Below, in pieces: positions 37,269 to 46,214 of a DNA stretch of 64,000 nucleotides; the stretch's first letter is position 1, and every line of letters starts with the position of its first letter. A program made the position numbers and the translations under genes. The notes under the pieces are model-generated. The model made no database searches and had not been told where the DNA came from. It worked only from the letters and a program-made list of their open reading frames with translations. The DNA is from Arthrobacter gallicola (GTDB taxonomy: Bacteria; Actinomycetota; Actinomycetes; Actinomycetales; Micrococcaceae), in assembly GCF_014836775.1 (NCBI RefSeq), contig NZ_JACSQD010000002.1:304674-368673 (forward strand), in the 5' to 3' direction.

Positions 37269-38303
37269 GTGAGCAACGAAAATCTCTCCGACGCCACAGC
37301 TTCCGCACCCGAAATCCGGGACGTCATCATCGTTGGCTCCGGCCCCTCCGGCTACACCGCCGCCGTCTACACCGCGCGTGCCAACCTGAAGCCGCTGCTG
37401 ATCGCCAGCTCCGTCACCGCCGGCGGTGAGCTAATGAACACCACTGACGTGGAGAACTTCCCGGGCTTCCCCGAGGGGATTATGGGCCCGGACCTCATGG
37501 CGAACCTCGAGAAGCAGGCTGCCCGCTTCGGCACGGAGATCCTCTTCGAGGATGTCACCGACGTGGACCTTGCCGGCGACATCAAGAAGGTCACCATCGG
37601 CACCGGGGAAACCTTCCTGGCCCGCGCCGTGATCATCTCCACCGGCTCCGCCTACCGTGAACTGGGCCTGGAGGATGAGAAGCGGCTTTCCGGCCGCGGT
37701 GTCAGCTGGTGCGCCACCTGCGACGGTTTCTTCTTCAAGGGTCAGAACATTGCCGTCATCGGCGGCGGAGACTCCGCCCTGGAAGAGGCACTGTTCCTCA
37801 CCAAGTTCGCCGATTCGGTCACCGTGGTACACCGCCGCAGCACCCTGCGTGCCTCGAAGATCATGCAGGACCGTGCGCTGGCGAATGAGAAGATCCGCTT
37901 CGTCTGGGACTCTGAGGTTGTGGGAATCCACGGTGCGGAGAAGGCCACCGGGCTGCGGCTACGCAACACCGTCGACGGCTCTGAGTCGGATCTCGAGGTC
38001 ACCGGCATCTTCGTGGCGATCGGCAACGATCCGCGCGTTGATCTGGTCCGCGGCCAGCTGGAACTGACCGAAGCCGGCACCATCGCCGTCCAGGGACGCA
38101 CCTCCAAGACGTCCCTCCCCGGCGTTTTCGCCGCCGGCGACGTCATCGACCCGACCTACCGCCAGGCCATCACAGCGGCGGGATCAGGCTGTGCGGCAGC
38201 GCTCGACGTCGAGCACTACCTGGCAGACCTGGGTTCCGCTGCCACTGCGGCCACCGTTCCCACCCCGGCGTCGGAAACTGTTTCCGAAAACGCCGCCGTC
38301 TAG
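37269..38303 (+). CDS. trxB: Thioredoxin reductase
   Basis: 344 residues, GTG start at 37269. FAD motif VGSGPSGYTAAVYTARANL, redox-active CATC (C148-C151), NADPH motif VIGGGDSALEEALFL, and the C-terminal FAD block GVFAAGDVIDPTYRQAITAA. Reduces thioredoxin using NADPH. The last 25 residues are a low-complexity Ala/Thr/Val extension. trxA follows after 22 bp. Confidence 0.97.
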   Translation: MSNENLSDATASAPEIRDVIIVGSGPSGYTAAVYTARANLKPLLIASSVTAGGELMNTTDVENFPGFPEGIMGPDLMANLEKQAARFGTEILFEDVTDVDLAGDIKKVTIGTGETFLARAVIISTGSAYRELGLEDEKRLSGRGVSWCATCDGFFFKGQNIAVIGGGDSALEEALFLTKFADSVTVVHRRSTLRASKIMQDRALANEKIRFVWDSEVVGIHGAEKATGLRLRNTVDGSESDLEVTGIFVAIGNDPRVDLVRGQLELTEAGTIAVQGRTSKTSLPGVFAAGDVIDPTYRQAITAAGSGCAAALDVEHYLADLGSAATAATVPTPASETVSENAAV

Positions 38304-38325
38304 AGATCCACAAGGAGTAAAAACC

Positions 38326-38652
38326 ATGAGCAATGCCAAAGACGTATCGGATTCCACGTTCAGCACCGATGTGCTGGCCGCAGACAAGCCGGTCATTGTG
38401 GATTTCTGGGCCGAATGGTGCGGTCCGTGCCGGATGCTTTCCCCGATCCTGGACGACATCGCCGCCGAGTACGCGGAGAAGGTTGACGTGGTCAAGGTCA
38501 ACGTTGACGACAACCCTGCTATCGCCGCCAAGTACGGCATCACCTCCATTCCTGCTGTTTACGTTTTCAAGGGCGGTGAGGTTGCTGCCACGTCTATCGG
38601 GGCGAAGCCGAAGCAGGTCCTCGAGCAGGAATTCGCGGCCTTCCTGAAGTAG
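38326..38652 (+). CDS. trxA: Thioredoxin
   Basis: 108 residues from ATG 38326, with AAGGAG eight bases upstream. Active site WCGPC at residues 31-35 (VDFWAEWCGPCRMLSP) and the cis-proline block YGITSIPAVYVFKGG. Partner of the TrxB encoded just upstream; both are probably driven by the SigR-type promoter. The cwlM-like gene begins 5 bp after the stop, so it may be cotranscribed. Confidence 0.97.
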   Translation: MSNAKDVSDSTFSTDVLAADKPVIVDFWAEWCGPCRMLSPILDDIAAEYAEKVDVVKVNVDDNPAIAAKYGITSIPAVYVFKGGEVAATSIGAKPKQVLEQEFAAFLK

Positions 38653-38657
38653 GTTTT

Positions 38658-39851
38658 ATGACCATGCACTCGGCAGATGAAAGTCTGCGGAGACTGGACT
38701 CCAGCCGGCGCGTAGTAACGCTTCGCGAAGCATTGCTGCGCGCCGGCATTTCCATGTCCTATCTCGCCCCGGACGCCGTTAATAATCCCGCCGTCTTCGA
38801 CGATCACGTCGATGCCGCCGTTCGAGCCTTCCAGCAGAGCCGGGGGCTGATTGTCGACGGCGTCGCCGGACCCGATACCCAGCGCGCCCTGGCAGAGGCC
38901 CAGTTCCGTTTCGGCGACCGTACGCTTGCCTATACCGAGGACCAGCGCACTGTGCGCGGGGATGACGTTGCGGAGCTGCAGCGCCACCTGTCCCACCTGG
39001 GTTTCTATTACGGGCACATCGACGGCGAGTTCGGGGTCCGCACGCGTTATGCCGTTGCCGAACTGCAGCAGAATCTGGGAATTCCCGGAACCGGCGTGTG
39101 TGACATGGAGACCATGACGGCCATGCTGCGCGTGAACCGCGCCCTGTCCCCAAGCCAGGCCTTCGCGCTGCGCGACTACGAGCGGCTGGACCGTTCCACG
39201 GCAGCCCTGCGCGGCCGGACCATCACCTTGAACATTGGCCGTTCCGAAACCCCTTCGGCTCACGTCACGGAACGCCTGACCGGCCAGCCCCTCACCGAGC
39301 TGCTCGTTGCCTCCGACGTCAGCGCCCGGGTGGAACGCATACTCCACGAATTCGGTGCCGAGGTGGTCCCCTACGATTCCGAAGCCAGCGGCCACGATCC
39401 CGTGGACCGGCTGCCGAGCCTGAACGTCAACATTCACTGTGACTGGCTGGACCAGCCGGCCGCCTCCGGCGTCGCCGCCTACTACTGGGGCCTTCCCTCC
39501 TCCGGCGAGCCCCGCTCCCCCATCGGACAGCGCGCGGCCATCCTGATGATCAAGGAACTGGCGGCCCGGACGGACATGAACAACCTCGGAACCCATGCCC
39601 GCACCTGGGACACGTTGAAGCTGCCCGGTATCCCGTCGGTGGGAATCGATTTGGGCTATCTCAGCAACTTCCACGACGCTCACCGGCTTGCGGATCCGGT
39701 GTTCCGGCAGACCGTCGCCGATTCCATTGTCATCGCCATCCAGCGCCTGTACCTGCTGGAAGAAGAAGACCAGCCAACCGGCACTCTGGCCCTCGACGAC
39801 GTCAGCCGTTTCAATCCGGCAGAGGAACAGCGCCGGGTGTCCGGGCTTTAG
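38658..39851 (+). CDS. cwlM: CwlM-like N-acetylmuramoyl-L-alanine amidase homologue
   Basis: 397 residues, no signal peptide. Two peptidoglycan-binding (PG_binding_1) modules at about 20-80 and 98-158 (FQQSRGLIVDGVAGPDTQRA, HLGFYYGHIDGEFGVRTRY), then an Amidase_3 fold from about 185. Zinc-site positions look altered. The usual DxGHGG start reads LNIGRS (191-196, H to R195). The second histidine is kept (NIH260). The catalytic glutamate position in VGIDLGYLSN is Asp331. In mycobacteria CwlM is a cytoplasmic regulator of MurA controlled by PknB. Gene order after trxA is the same, so a regulatory role is favoured over hydrolysis. Confidence 0.88.
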   Translation: MTMHSADESLRRLDSSRRVVTLREALLRAGISMSYLAPDAVNNPAVFDDHVDAAVRAFQQSRGLIVDGVAGPDTQRALAEAQFRFGDRTLAYTEDQRTVRGDDVAELQRHLSHLGFYYGHIDGEFGVRTRYAVAELQQNLGIPGTGVCDMETMTAMLRVNRALSPSQAFALRDYERLDRSTAALRGRTITLNIGRSETPSAHVTERLTGQPLTELLVASDVSARVERILHEFGAEVVPYDSEASGHDPVDRLPSLNVNIHCDWLDQPAASGVAAYYWGLPSSGEPRSPIGQRAAILMIKELAARTDMNNLGTHARTWDTLKLPGIPSVGIDLGYLSNFHDAHRLADPVFRQTVADSIVIAIQRLYLLEEEDQPTGTLALDDVSRFNPAEEQRRVSGL

Positions 39852-39886
39852 GCTGTTTAGCCCCATTGAGGCCGCAGCCTTAGTTA

Positions 39887-40708
39887 TCAGATGGTTTGTC
39901 CTGCATCGGCGAGCAGTGTGCTGCCTGTCATGATGGTGGACAGGTCGCTTGCGCAGAAGAGGACGACGCGGGCGATATCGTCCGGGGTGCCCATTCGGCC
40001 AATGAGGCTGTTGGTCATTACCGCCATAGCTGCGCCTGAGTCTTCGCGCGGCGTGTGGGCTGCTGCTGCGGCCATATTGCCCTCGGTGGGAACGAAGGTT
40101 GGGGCGACGCCAAGGACGCGGATTCCGAGGGGCGCGAATTCGAGGGCCATCTGCTTCGTCATTCCGCGGACAGCGTGTTTAGATCCAACGTAGGCGGAGA
40201 GCCCGGGAGCCGTCCCGGTGAATCCCGCAGTGGAGACGATGTTGATGATCACCCCGCCACGGTCGTCACCGGCCATGTGCCGTGCTGCTTCACGGGACCC
40301 GTTGAAGACTCCTCGGGCATTCACTGCGAAGACCTGCTCCCAAGTCTCATCCGGTGTTTCCAGGACCGGAAGGCTGGGGAAAATTCCGGCGTTATTCACC
40401 CAGATATCGATGTAATCAAACTCTTCGGAAGCTGTTTTAGCAGCGGCGCCGACCGATTGTGAGTCGGTAACGTCCATGGCTGCCCCGAGTGAGCGCACTG
40501 GGAAGCGGGCAGCGATATCGGCGGCAGCTGTCCTGGCCCTATCAGCGTTGACGTCGCCAATGAGGATGTTGGCACCCGCCTCTGCAAGCCGGAGCGCGAT
40601 CGCTTTACCGAGCCCTTGCGCCCCACCGGTGACTACGGCGTTCCGTCCGGCCAACGAAATAAGTTGTGCGAGTGGTGTCGAGGACGCGTCCGCGAAGGCA
40701 GTTGTCAT
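39887..40708 (-). CDS. SDR family oxidoreductase
   Basis: 273 residues from ATG 40708, which overlaps the stop of the GH1 gene (ATGA). Classical short-chain dehydrogenase features are the cofactor motif TGGAQGLGKAI, NNAGIFPS, the catalytic serine in INIVSTAGF and YVGSKHAVRGM. GDVNADRA after strand two has an Asp, which favours NAD(H). Last cistron of the glycoside cassette; it may oxidise a released sugar or aglycone (inference). Confidence 0.92.
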   Translation of the reverse strand: MTTAFADASSTPLAQLISLAGRNAVVTGGAQGLGKAIALRLAEAGANILIGDVNADRARTAAADIAARFPVRSLGAAMDVTDSQSVGAAAKTASEEFDYIDIWVNNAGIFPSLPVLETPDETWEQVFAVNARGVFNGSREAARHMAGDDRGGVIINIVSTAGFTGTAPGLSAYVGSKHAVRGMTKQMALEFAPLGIRVLGVAPTFVPTEGNMAAAAAHTPREDSGAAMAVMTNSLIGRMGTPDDIARVVLFCASDLSTIMTGSTLLADAGQTI

Positions 40709-41937
40709 GAGCGAACCTCTGCGTCCAGTTTGTTGTGCCGGGCGACTCTGCCGAGCCAGGCGAGGCTTGGCTTGGGGGTGCGGGCGAAAGTAGCCCGGTC
40801 GACGGTGATCAGGCCAAAGGTGGGCTCCCAATGTCCCCACTCGAAGTTGTCCAGGAGTGACCAGTGGAGGTAGCCCCTCACATCGATTCCCTCAGCCATG
40901 GTTTCTTGAAGGCCGACGAGCGCTTCGGTGGTGTAGCGGATTCGTTGTCCGTCATCGGCGGTCGCGATCCCGTTCTCCGTAACGAGGACAGGAACTCCTT
41001 CGGTGATGTCCCAGGCGTGGCGGACAGCCATACTGAGTGCGTCTGGGCGGTATGCCGTGCCGACGAGGGTGTTGTCCGGGTGGGGCGGATGCGGGACGAG
41101 GCCGTTGGCGTCAACTTCCTGGCTGGAGTAGGCCTGGACGCCAACGAAATCATCACCGCGGCTGCCTTCCCAGTAAACATCCTCTTTGCCGTATCGGATT
41201 TCAAGGAGCTTTTCTTCGCCGCCGGGGGCTGGGGTGAGGGCTCCGGAAGCGATGGTCCATCCTACTTTGGCGTTGGTACGTGCCCGCACGATGTCCCGCG
41301 CAGCGTGATGGATGGCGGTGAACGTGCGTCCGATTTCGGGATCCGCGTAAGTGAGGAAGTCGCTGTGTGTCTGCTTCTTCTCCCCTTCACCTTCAACGGT
41401 GGGGCTTTGCCACTGGCCGCCCTGGGTCTGCTGCATACGCCGCATGGCCGTCATGATGGCCGCCTGCATGTTGGGTTCGTTCATGGTGACCACCCAATCC
41501 ACCCCCTCCAGGATGTCCGTGGCCGCCATGACGTAGCGCTGGAACTTTTCGGATGCGTCCTCAGCCAGCCAGGCGCCGTCGTTCGCGAACCACTGCGGAG
41601 TAGTGAAGTGCTGCAGAGTGACCACGGGTGTCACATTCCGTTCGAAGCAGTACTCGATCATGCGGCGGTAGTGGGCAAGCTCGGCCCGGGAAAAGTGTCC
41701 CTGGACCGGTTCGATCCGGGCCCACTCAAGGCTGAACCGGTAGGCCGTCAGGCCTGCGTCGGCCAGGAGGTCAATGTCCTGCCGGTAGCGGTGGTAACTG
41801 TCGCAGGCGTCACCGGAGAGTTCCATACCGGGCATGGTCAGCTCGCGGGCCCACCAGTCGCTGTTGACATTGTTGCCTTCTATCTGGTGGCCAGCAGTTG
41901 CGGCGCCCCACAGGAAGCCGTCGGGGAAAGTACTCAT
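40705..41937 (-). CDS. GH1 family beta-glycosidase
   Basis: 410 residues from ATG 41937 (AGAGG upstream). GH1 signature start FPDGFLWGAATAGHQIEG, acid/base Glu154 in TMNEPNMQ, nucleophile Glu321 in VLVTENGIAT, and the late WSLLDNFEWGHWEPTFGL. No signal peptide, so it acts in the cytoplasm. About 30-40 residues shorter than a typical GH1. Sits between an SDR and a GH78 rhamnosidase, which suggests it removes the glucose left after rhamnose release. Confidence 0.94.
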   Translation of the reverse strand: MSTFPDGFLWGAATAGHQIEGNNVNSDWWARELTMPGMELSGDACDSYHRYRQDIDLLADAGLTAYRFSLEWARIEPVQGHFSRAELAHYRRMIEYCFERNVTPVVTLQHFTTPQWFANDGAWLAEDASEKFQRYVMAATDILEGVDWVVTMNEPNMQAAIMTAMRRMQQTQGGQWQSPTVEGEGEKKQTHSDFLTYADPEIGRTFTAIHHAARDIVRARTNAKVGWTIASGALTPAPGGEEKLLEIRYGKEDVYWEGSRGDDFVGVQAYSSQEVDANGLVPHPPHPDNTLVGTAYRPDALSMAVRHAWDITEGVPVLVTENGIATADDGQRIRYTTEALVGLQETMAEGIDVRGYLHWSLLDNFEWGHWEPTFGLITVDRATFARTPKPSLAWLGRVARHNKLDAEVRS

Positions 41938-41976
41938 GTCATCCTCTGTGTTTTGAATGGTTGGTGGCGCAGGCAA

Positions 41977-44646
41977 TTAGCTGGTGGTGCCGGCGTAGGT
42001 CGGGTGGTTGCCGGTGGAAGAAATGGATCGTGCGGCCAGATACCTGCCCGGGCCGGCAGTGTATTCAGTCCCGTCGGGGAAGACGACCCGGGCGGTGGTT
42101 TCAGCCGGGATGTCGGCGTCGATCCGCAGTTTCTCACCCTCGAGCTGCCAGTGCACCCTGATTGTCCCGTTGGGAGTCTGGTGCGAACCTTGCGCCCAAG
42201 TAAGCCCGTGACCGGGGGTCGGCGCGATGACGATGGACCGCCACGCCACCGATCCGGAATCCTGCCTCAGGCCAAGAGTGTATTCATGAAGGAACCGGAG
42301 CACAGTGCCCTTGCTGTAATGGTTCAGGGACTCATGGGCGTTACCCTCGTCGTCGATTCCCTCCCAGGATTCCCAGATAGTGGTGGCACCCTTGTCCACC
42401 ATGTACAGCCAAGACGGCGAGCTGCGCTGCAGGAGCAGCTCGTACGCGACGTCCTCCCGGCCAGCCTCAACTAGAACCGGCAGGAGGTCTCCCGTGGAGA
42501 GGAACCCCGTGCCAAGATGCACGTCCTCGGATCGGATCAGCTCGACGAGCCGGTCGGCGGCAGGTCCGCGTGCTTCGTCGGGCAGGAGACCGAATGAGAG
42601 CGCCCGGACATAACTGGCCTGACTGTCCATGGCAGTGTTTCCATCCGCGCGAAGATAGGTGCCCTGCCACGCCTGTCTGACAGACTCCGCGATGTCTGCA
42701 TACCTTGCGGCGTCTTCCGTCCGGCCCAGGACCTGCGCGGTCCGGGAAAGTGTTGCCGCCGAGCGATAGAGATATGCCGTGCCCACCTCTCCCTTGTCTT
42801 CCATGAACCAGGCCATCGGATTGTCCTGGACAGGGTCGATCAGGTTACCGTCGGCGTCGCGTTTTTTAGGTTCAGTCCATTCGCCCCAGTGGAAAGTGCC
42901 GTCCCAGAGGAATTCCTCGAAGGGTTCCGGCTCGGGAGCGAGCTGTGCGCGGGCGTGGTGGCGGGTGGTGCGGGCCTTCTCGAGGGCCCATCGGACCCAT
43001 CGGTCCATGGCCTCCCAGTTCTCGGCCAGAACCGCTTTATCTCCGTACGCTTCGTAGAGCGCCCACGGAACTGCGGCAATCGCGTCGCCCCAGCCTGCGG
43101 ACCCGGTCATCATCGCGAACTGGTCATCCAAGTTGTTCTTGATGCGGCGGCCGTCGGGGGAAAAGTTAGCTATCCGTCCGTCTTCCAGCTGGTCGTCCCG
43201 GACGGACCGCAGCCACTTTCGGCTGAAGCCGAGGACATCCCGCAGCCTGGTGGCTGTGGAGATGAACACCTGGTAATCGCCTGTCCAGGCCAACCGTTCG
43301 CGCGTAGGGCAGTCGGTAGGCACGTCCACGGCGTTTCCGAGGAAGCTCCACTCGCCTGCGCTGTGCAGGCGGTTAAGATCCTCGTTGCTGCACGAGAACT
43401 CACCGGTCCTGCGAAGGTCACTGTGGACTACCTGCATCGACAGCGCTGAGGGGTCCAGAGCGCCACCTTCACGGCTGATACGCACGTACTGGAAACCGTG
43501 GACCGTGTGGCGCGGCTCGAACACTGCGGGAACAGGTCCCGCTGTCACTTCATCACGCTGGGAGAAAATCCTTGCCGGCTCTCCCGGCCGGTGGGAATCG
43601 AGGTGGGAGGTTGAGAGGTCCCCGTCCGGGCCAAGGTGTTCGCCGTACTCGATCACCGTGCGGGTTCCCTCGCTTCCGAGGTCCTCGAGCCGGATCCATC
43701 CGGACGCGTTCTGGCCGAAATCGACCACCCATACACCCGGTCTGATTTCGTGGGTGTGCTCCGGCAGACGGGAGTCGATAACACGCACGGGCGGAGCCGG
43801 AGACCAATCGATCGGCGGTGCGTCGACCACTCCAACAAGGGCTTGCACGGGATGGACTTCGGGCAACGAGAAGTCAACCGTTTGCCCATCCATGAGGTCT
43901 GCCCGGACAGTGCACGACGGCGCACTGGTCCAGGTGCCGTCCGTACCGATGACCCGGCGGGTTCCGTCCCTAAGTTCGATGTGCAGTTCGGCACGCGCTC
44001 CCAGCGTGGTGCCCCAGCCGGCCGGCAGACGGAAGGCGCCCACCTGGCCCCGGTACCAACCGTCGGACAACTCAAGGTCCAAACGATTACGGCCCGGTAT
44101 GAGTGATGAGGTCACGTCGAAGGCCTGCGCATAGAGCGTGTGGTCGTAGGACGTCGACCCCGGGGACAGTTCTGCGGTGCCCGCCCGTTCTCCGTTGAGT
44201 GCTGCCGTGTAGACGCCGAGTGCCGTGGCGTAGAGCCGTGCAGACTCCACGGCACCTGGCAGGTCGAAGGTAGTGCTGAGAAGGTAGGCGGGCCGTCGGC
44301 CGTAGCCCGGGTCCTCCGGCTCAACCGGCGAAATCCAGGCGCCCGTCCAGTCCGGCTCCAGCAGCCCGGTTTCAAAACCGGACCAGCCAGACCAGTCGCC
44401 CGAGGCCGCAGCCCGAACCCGCCACTGGATTCGCTGGCGGCTGCGGAGCGTCCGCCACGGCCAGGGCACATACAGGCGCATCTCCGTGGTCGCGGCTGGC
44501 TGCAGTACCCCGTCGATGGTCGCTTCGAGTTCATAGCCGGCGGGACTATCTTCAGGAGTCTTCCACGACAGTCTGGGTGCGGACCCGGTAACGGGGAATT
44601 GGTCTCCACCGCTGTCCACGGCAAGATCGTAGGGCGTTCCGCCCAT
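41977..44646 (-). CDS. GH78 alpha-L-rhamnosidase
   Basis: 889 residues from ATG 44646. Bacterial rhamnosidase layout: an N-terminal fibronectin-like domain (APRLSWKTPEDSPAGYELEA), a beta-sandwich carbohydrate-binding part (STFDLPGAVESARLYATAL, LDLELSDGWYRGQVG), the six-hairpin catalytic domain with the acid cluster DCPTRERLAWTGDYQ, and a C-terminal beta domain (GTIRVHWQLEGEKL). No secretion signal, so the substrate must be imported. Likely releases terminal rhamnose from plant or microbial glycosides such as rutinosides. Confidence 0.93.
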   Translation of the reverse strand: MGGTPYDLAVDSGGDQFPVTGSAPRLSWKTPEDSPAGYELEATIDGVLQPAATTEMRLYVPWPWRTLRSRQRIQWRVRAAASGDWSGWSGFETGLLEPDWTGAWISPVEPEDPGYGRRPAYLLSTTFDLPGAVESARLYATALGVYTAALNGERAGTAELSPGSTSYDHTLYAQAFDVTSSLIPGRNRLDLELSDGWYRGQVGAFRLPAGWGTTLGARAELHIELRDGTRRVIGTDGTWTSAPSCTVRADLMDGQTVDFSLPEVHPVQALVGVVDAPPIDWSPAPPVRVIDSRLPEHTHEIRPGVWVVDFGQNASGWIRLEDLGSEGTRTVIEYGEHLGPDGDLSTSHLDSHRPGEPARIFSQRDEVTAGPVPAVFEPRHTVHGFQYVRISREGGALDPSALSMQVVHSDLRRTGEFSCSNEDLNRLHSAGEWSFLGNAVDVPTDCPTRERLAWTGDYQVFISTATRLRDVLGFSRKWLRSVRDDQLEDGRIANFSPDGRRIKNNLDDQFAMMTGSAGWGDAIAAVPWALYEAYGDKAVLAENWEAMDRWVRWALEKARTTRHHARAQLAPEPEPFEEFLWDGTFHWGEWTEPKKRDADGNLIDPVQDNPMAWFMEDKGEVGTAYLYRSAATLSRTAQVLGRTEDAARYADIAESVRQAWQGTYLRADGNTAMDSQASYVRALSFGLLPDEARGPAADRLVELIRSEDVHLGTGFLSTGDLLPVLVEAGREDVAYELLLQRSSPSWLYMVDKGATTIWESWEGIDDEGNAHESLNHYSKGTVLRFLHEYTLGLRQDSGSVAWRSIVIAPTPGHGLTWAQGSHQTPNGTIRVHWQLEGEKLRIDADIPAETTARVVFPDGTEYTAGPGRYLAARSISSTGNHPTYAGTTS

Positions 44647-44674
44647 GGTGGTCCTTCTTCCTTCGGAGAACGTT

Positions 44675-46030
44675 CTAACGGACTGCTTTGACCTTGAGTG
44701 CGATCACTGCGCCGCCCAGCAGGGCCAGGACCGCGCCGGCGAGGTATAGGAGCGTGTAATTCTTCTGCGCTCCGGTGGCGCCGATCGTAATGACCAACGA
44801 GGCGATGAGCGGTGCCACGGCGCTCGGGATCTTCTGCGCGAAGGCCACCACTGCCATATAGCGCCCGGTTTCGTTGCGGTTCGGAAGGATGGCGAAAATG
44901 ATTGCCTGGTCGACTGTTGCGAAGACGGCGATCGCGCTCTGCATGAGCACGGCACCGATGATCAGCTGGGGCAGGGACCACGCAGATGCCTCCACCAGCG
45001 CGCCGCCCGCAAAAAGCAACGCTGCGATCATCACGAACAGGCGGCGCCGCTTCAGTTTGTCTGACAGGAATCCACCCAGAAGGGCGCCTGCTGCAGCTGC
45101 GACGACTCCGAGCATGCCGATGGTGGCGACCACCCCGGCCACTTCACGCACTGGAAGGTCGAGCCGTTGTGCATAGAAGAACGTGCCGAACGTGGTGTTG
45201 AAGTACAGTCCGATGAAGAACACGAACCGACCCAGCCAGTTCCAGGCGAAGTCCGGGTACTTGCGGATGTTGAAGCCGTAGCTGGCAACCACCGATTTTG
45301 CTGTTACCCGTGAAGTAAGGGCTATGTCCTTGGAACTGCCCTCAGGCTTAATGATCGGGAGCAAAGCAAGGAGCACGGCTCCGATCAGACCGGGGACGAC
45401 GAAGACCAGCAGGGTGTTGGAGGAGACCGCGTAAGCCACCCCGATCCCCAGCACGGGTGCGATCTGGGTCATGAGTGAAGTCAACGCTGAAACCCGGCCA
45501 CGCTGCTGGTCCGGAAGCTTGTCGGCCATCAGGTTTTGGATGGCCGCGCCGGAAATCGACCAGCCAGCCATGCCCAGGACCCAGCCAGCGCCCACGATCA
45601 GAAGATCGGGGGCCAGCCCCATCACCACCAGCCCAGCCAGGCCGATACCCGTCCCGAGGAAGATGAACGGGGTGCGTCTGCCCAAGCCCGAGCGCATGCG
45701 GTCGCTCCAGATACCCACCATCGGACTGATCAGCAGGTAAATCAGCTGAGCCGTGCCTGTGATGTAACCAAGCACCTCTTCATGGCCGGGGGCCAGTTCA
45801 CTAATCCGCACAGCGATGCCATACGACAGCGGCACCATCATGGCGATGGATGCCCCAAAGCTGGCAAGCATCAACCAAAGAATGTAACTCCGGCTGACGG
45901 GTGACTGAGGTTCTTCGGGGACCGTCAAGACACCATCGGTAGCCTCGCCGGGATTCTGGTTGCCTGGCACCGGCTGGGCTGCCGCAATGCCGCTGCCGAC
46001 ACCAGAAGCCTCTTGTTCGTTCGTAGTCAC
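44675..46030 (-). CDS. MFS transporter, probable glycoside importer
   Basis: 451 residues from GTG 46030 (AAGGAG six bases upstream). About 12 helices after a 48-residue hydrophilic head. Motif GIWSDRMRSGLGRRTPFIF resembles the SLC45/sucrose-type MFS signature, pointing to sugar or glycoside uptake. It is the first gene of the cassette MFS-GH78-GH1-SDR, reads away from the TetR gene, and has the large palindrome before it. Confidence 0.9.
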   Translation of the reverse strand: MTTNEQEASGVGSGIAAAQPVPGNQNPGEATDGVLTVPEEPQSPVSRSYILWLMLASFGASIAMMVPLSYGIAVRISELAPGHEEVLGYITGTAQLIYLLISPMVGIWSDRMRSGLGRRTPFIFLGTGIGLAGLVVMGLAPDLLIVGAGWVLGMAGWSISGAAIQNLMADKLPDQQRGRVSALTSLMTQIAPVLGIGVAYAVSSNTLLVFVVPGLIGAVLLALLPIIKPEGSSKDIALTSRVTAKSVVASYGFNIRKYPDFAWNWLGRFVFFIGLYFNTTFGTFFYAQRLDLPVREVAGVVATIGMLGVVAAAAGALLGGFLSDKLKRRRLFVMIAALLFAGGALVEASAWSLPQLIIGAVLMQSAIAVFATVDQAIIFAILPNRNETGRYMAVVAFAQKIPSAVAPLIASLVITIGATGAQKNYTLLYLAGAVLALLGGAVIALKVKAVR

Positions 46031-46109
46031 CTTTGACTCCTTATTCGGATGGCTGCTGGTGTCCGCAGCACCGCTGACGCCAGGCGACAGCCAAGTTGAA
46101 AACCAGCTG

Positions 46110-46163
46110 AATAGTAACCACTGTGGTTACTCTTCGAAAAGAGTAGCCACAGTGGTTACTATT
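46110..46163. promoter_or_regulatory. Double operator palindrome between MFS and TetR genes
   Basis: Two 19-bp operators, AGTAACCACTGTGGTTACT (46113-46131, perfect 9-1-9 palindrome) and AGTAGCCACAGTGGTTACT (46142-46160, one mismatch), lie 29 bp apart centre to centre. Together they form an inverted repeat with 25-bp arms (46110-46134 and 46139-46163, one mismatch) around a 4-nt loop. This fits two TetR dimers controlling both divergent promoters. Confidence 0.85.
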
Positions 46164-46214
46164 GGCAATAGCTCCAGAGAAGCAACATCAGCTGATTTAA
46201 GGGAGAAGATTTCC

